The notes beneath the pieces were generated by a model. The model saw nothing but the letters and a program-made list of their open reading frames with translations. It was not told where the DNA came from and ran no database searches. Positions 62,241 to 64,000 of a DNA stretch of 64,000 bases are shown in pieces; positions within the stretch are counted from its first letter, which is position 1; the number at the start of each line of letters is the position of its first letter. The translations under genes and the position numbers were made by a program. The DNA comes from Ruminococcus flavefaciens FD-1. Its GTDB lineage: Bacteria > Bacillota > Clostridia > Oscillospirales > Ruminococcaceae. The stretch spans positions 62,001-126,000 of the forward strand of contig ACOK01000115.1 in NCBI GenBank assembly GCA_000174895.1, given 5' to 3'.

Positions 62241-62266
62241 TATTTGATTCTCCTATTTCTTGATTT

Positions 62267-62623
62267 TCATTCATCCATAGGCATTCCGGCTGCTATATAT
62301 TCTTTGAGCGGCAGAATAGTTCCATGGTCATTGTCAACATAAATGTCCTGCGGAAAATCAGGCTGAAGAAGTTCATTTCTGACATTCCGAGCGTTGGTAT
62401 ATACCATAGTAATACAACAGGCGGCCTTGAACGGTAATTTTTCAAGATCATCCTGCCAGTCGGAAAGGTCATTGTCAAAGTCATAGAATATATGCCCGTT
62501 GTTGTACTCCACACAGCAGCGGTCAGTTTCAACATCGTATGCTCTTATAGCCCCGATATGAGCCATATTTTTTATACGTTGCAGCGTGAGTTTATCATCG
62601 CCGATAAGTGTTATCCATTTCAT
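62267..62623 (-). CDS. Unknown 118-aa protein between GH18 and barstar genes
   Basis: 118 aa from ATG 62623, which overlaps the GH18 stop (ATGA). No signal peptide. Mixed alpha/beta, with YNNGHIFYDFDNDLSDWQDD and a C-terminal P-L-K-E-Y-I-A-A-G-M-P. It looks like an intracellular immunity-type or ligand-binding small protein but I recognise no family. Confidence 0.6.
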   Translation of the reverse strand: MKWITLIGDDKLTLQRIKNMAHIGAIRAYDVETDRCCVEYNNGHIFYDFDNDLSDWQDDLEKLPFKAACCITMVYTNARNVRNELLQPDFPQDIYVDNDHGTILPLKEYIAAGMPMDE

Positions 62624-63771
62624 AGCATTTCCTTTATAAGATTCTTCCTCATTACGCACAGATCAAATACATCGAGTATGCCATCCTCGCAGAGATCACC
62701 TGCTTTCGATATTTTCAGTTCGGTATCGGGAACAGCAAGCAGCCACTTCTGCATAAGAACAAGGTCTGAGACATTGAAGCTGCCGTCAGCGTTTACATCG
62801 CCTGCAATGAAAGTCTTACCACCGAGGGTATCACTGATGACCTTCAACAGCGACTTTTCGCCCTTTGCGTCCTGTGTAAGCTCCCATATCATTATACCGC
62901 CGTAGCCTTTCGCAAGTTCTGCTTTCTTTGTCATAGTATTTGCTCCGTTGTAGGCGATACCGTTATAGTTGTCAGCATTGTAATACTCATTGTCCGCATT
63001 TACAATATCTGCAAAAGACATATATGAGTTCCAGTCAATCTCGCCGCCTGCTGTATATCCACGGCCATAGAACGGAACACCGAGAACCAGCTTATCTTCG
63101 GGAATCTTCTTCCTATTCCGGAAGTAGTCCAGACACTTTACAGAGTATTCATATGAAGCGTGTGAATGCTTGTCCTCATCATTGTCATAAGCCATAACAT
63201 TCACAAAATCGAACAGAGCAAAAGTTTCGGGAGTTACCTTTTCAGCAACCCACTGAGCCGTAGCTGTGGACATTTCCATATCTCGTTCGTCACAGAGAGT
63301 GCGTAGCTCCGTACACCAGTCTCCGTAGTAGTTCCATATCTGATTATCCGAGCCAAGTTCGATATCAAGGTCGATACCGTCAAAGTCATAGCTTTCGCAG
63401 TAGTCCATAATATTCGTATTGAACGCTGTTCTGTCTTCGGGAGTATCAAGGTGTTGAAGATACCCGTCACAGCCACCACCGCCGCCGAGAGCAGCGAAGA
63501 CTTCGACATCATTATTGTGTGCCTCAGCAACAATACTTTTCAGCGTACTATCAGGGATATTGCAGTATAGCCTGCCGTTATCATCGGGATTGCAGAAAGC
63601 GATATTTATATGCGTAAGCTGACTGAGGTCAAGCTCATTGAACGGCTTGTAATTCCAGTCGGGAAGGTAACCAACTATCCTGTGGATTGTTTCGCTTGTT
63701 GCCGCTGATGAGTATGTTGGTACAGCAAGAACAGCTGCAGCGGCTATGGCTATTATCATATGTACTTTCAT
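62620..63771 (-). CDS. Secreted GH18 glycoside hydrolase with dockerin
   Basis: 383 aa. Signal peptide cut near YSSAAT. GH18 TIM barrel at about residues 30-310: RIVGYLPDWN, THINIAFCN, ALGGGGGCDG and the catalytic DFDGIDLDIELG (D-x-x-D-x-D-x-E, Glu about 137), later NVMAYDNDED and GIMIWELTQD. A C-terminal type I dockerin (about 318-383) has GDVNADGSFNVSDLVLMQKW and DGILDVFDLCVMRKNL. Cleaves chitin, peptidoglycan-like or N-glycan GlcNAc links, docked to a cellulosome scaffold. It shares its operon with two intracellular proteins. Confidence 0.93.
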   Translation of the reverse strand: MKVHMIIAIAAAAVLAVPTYSSAATSETIHRIVGYLPDWNYKPFNELDLSQLTHINIAFCNPDDNGRLYCNIPDSTLKSIVAEAHNNDVEVFAALGGGGGCDGYLQHLDTPEDRTAFNTNIMDYCESYDFDGIDLDIELGSDNQIWNYYGDWCTELRTLCDERDMEMSTATAQWVAEKVTPETFALFDFVNVMAYDNDEDKHSHASYEYSVKCLDYFRNRKKIPEDKLVLGVPFYGRGYTAGGEIDWNSYMSFADIVNADNEYYNADNYNGIAYNGANTMTKKAELAKGYGGIMIWELTQDAKGEKSLLKVISDTLGGKTFIAGDVNADGSFNVSDLVLMQKWLLAVPDTELKISKAGDLCEDGILDVFDLCVMRKNLIKEML

Positions 63772-63979
63772 GCGCAGACCCCCTCACGGTTATGATACTT
63801 CTATTATAGAGCAGGAGAGGGCTGCGTGTCAATACATTGGGAAAAGTTACAATTGCGCAAATCAAAATGCGTGAAGATAAAAAACACCGAAAACCACTTC
63901 AATAAAACAACATATATATAATGCAGCAGAGGTCAGCTGTTGCAGATACAGGTTCAAACAGCCATCAGGAGGATTCGTT

Positions 63980-64000
63980 ATGAACAATAAAATTCTTAAT
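63980..64000 (+). CDS. Start of a gene cut by the right edge
   Basis: ATG at 63980 follows AGGAGG (63967-63972) at 7 bases. Seven codons (MNNKILN) are visible; nothing can be said of the product. Confidence 0.5.

Overview
The window looks like a chromosome segment of a low-GC gut Firmicute, most likely a fibre-degrading Ruminococcus (Oscillospiraceae). Two secreted carbohydrate-active enzymes (a CE4 deacetylase at 48.8-50.1 kb and a GH18 enzyme at 62.6-63.8 kb) end in type I dockerins of the kind seen in Ruminococcus cellulosome proteins. The only RNA gene of a standard class is an initiator tRNA (41945-42021). Most of the window is accessory DNA: surface-polysaccharide genes, IS and recombinase remnants, and a plasmid-like replication module.

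Region 1 (1-14 kb) is an AT-rich exopolysaccharide/capsule locus on the + strand: five glycosyltransferases (GT2, GT14, GT4), two pyruvyl-transferase-family proteins, a radical SAM protein, an EpsG-type polymerase, a frameshifted flippase and galE. It ends in a mosaic scar in which a GT2 start, the start of a nucleotidyltransferase-like protein and a glmS lacking its catalytic cysteine are joined. Region 2 (14-22.4 kb) holds a ParA gene between two ~70-bp direct repeats, a helix-turn-helix gene, a degraded IS21-family element, a leucine-rich-repeat membrane protein and a truncated serine recombinase with a possible res site. Region 3 (22.4-27.5 kb, - strand) holds an LRAT-domain protein with three N-terminal repeats, a small Cys-rich protein, an accessory RNase III with two dsRNA-binding domains bounded by 60-bp direct repeats, and a broken patatin-like gene.

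Region 4 (27.9-34.5 kb) is a compact, translationally coupled seven-gene operon behind a clear sigma-A promoter: PP-loop ATPase, thymidylate-kinase-like enzyme, atypical radical SAM enzyme, alpha/beta hydrolase, membrane GT2, PfkB-family kinase and radical SAM/SPASM protein. No pathway I know fits this set; it is the best candidate here for an undescribed biosynthetic system. An orphan IS21 end lies just beyond it.

Region 5 (34.8-50.1 kb) mixes a lipoprotein, a large DNA-binding regulator with a candidate self-operator, a large serine recombinase carrying a SpoVT-like C-terminus, tRNA-fMet followed by island remnants (DUF4238 protein, recombinase fragment), a beta-trefoil protein, an M23 peptidase, an amidoligase with zinc-binding modules, a DUF960 protein and the CE4-dockerin protein.

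Region 6 (50.1-61.8 kb) looks like a mobile replication module: a HerA/VirB4-like ATPase, a primase-helicase fusion and a second, paralogous helicase without the primase, each helicase behind an intrinsic-terminator-like leader; four small excisionase-like DNA-binding proteins; a tyrosine-recombinase-like protein with altered catalytic residues; three tandem 170-bp repeats; and two copies of an equal-length (239 nt) conserved intergenic element that looks like a structured RNA. Region 7 (61.9-64 kb, - strand) is a GH18-dockerin / unknown 118-aa / barstar operon. All functional calls come from reading the sequence by eye; no database search was possible.
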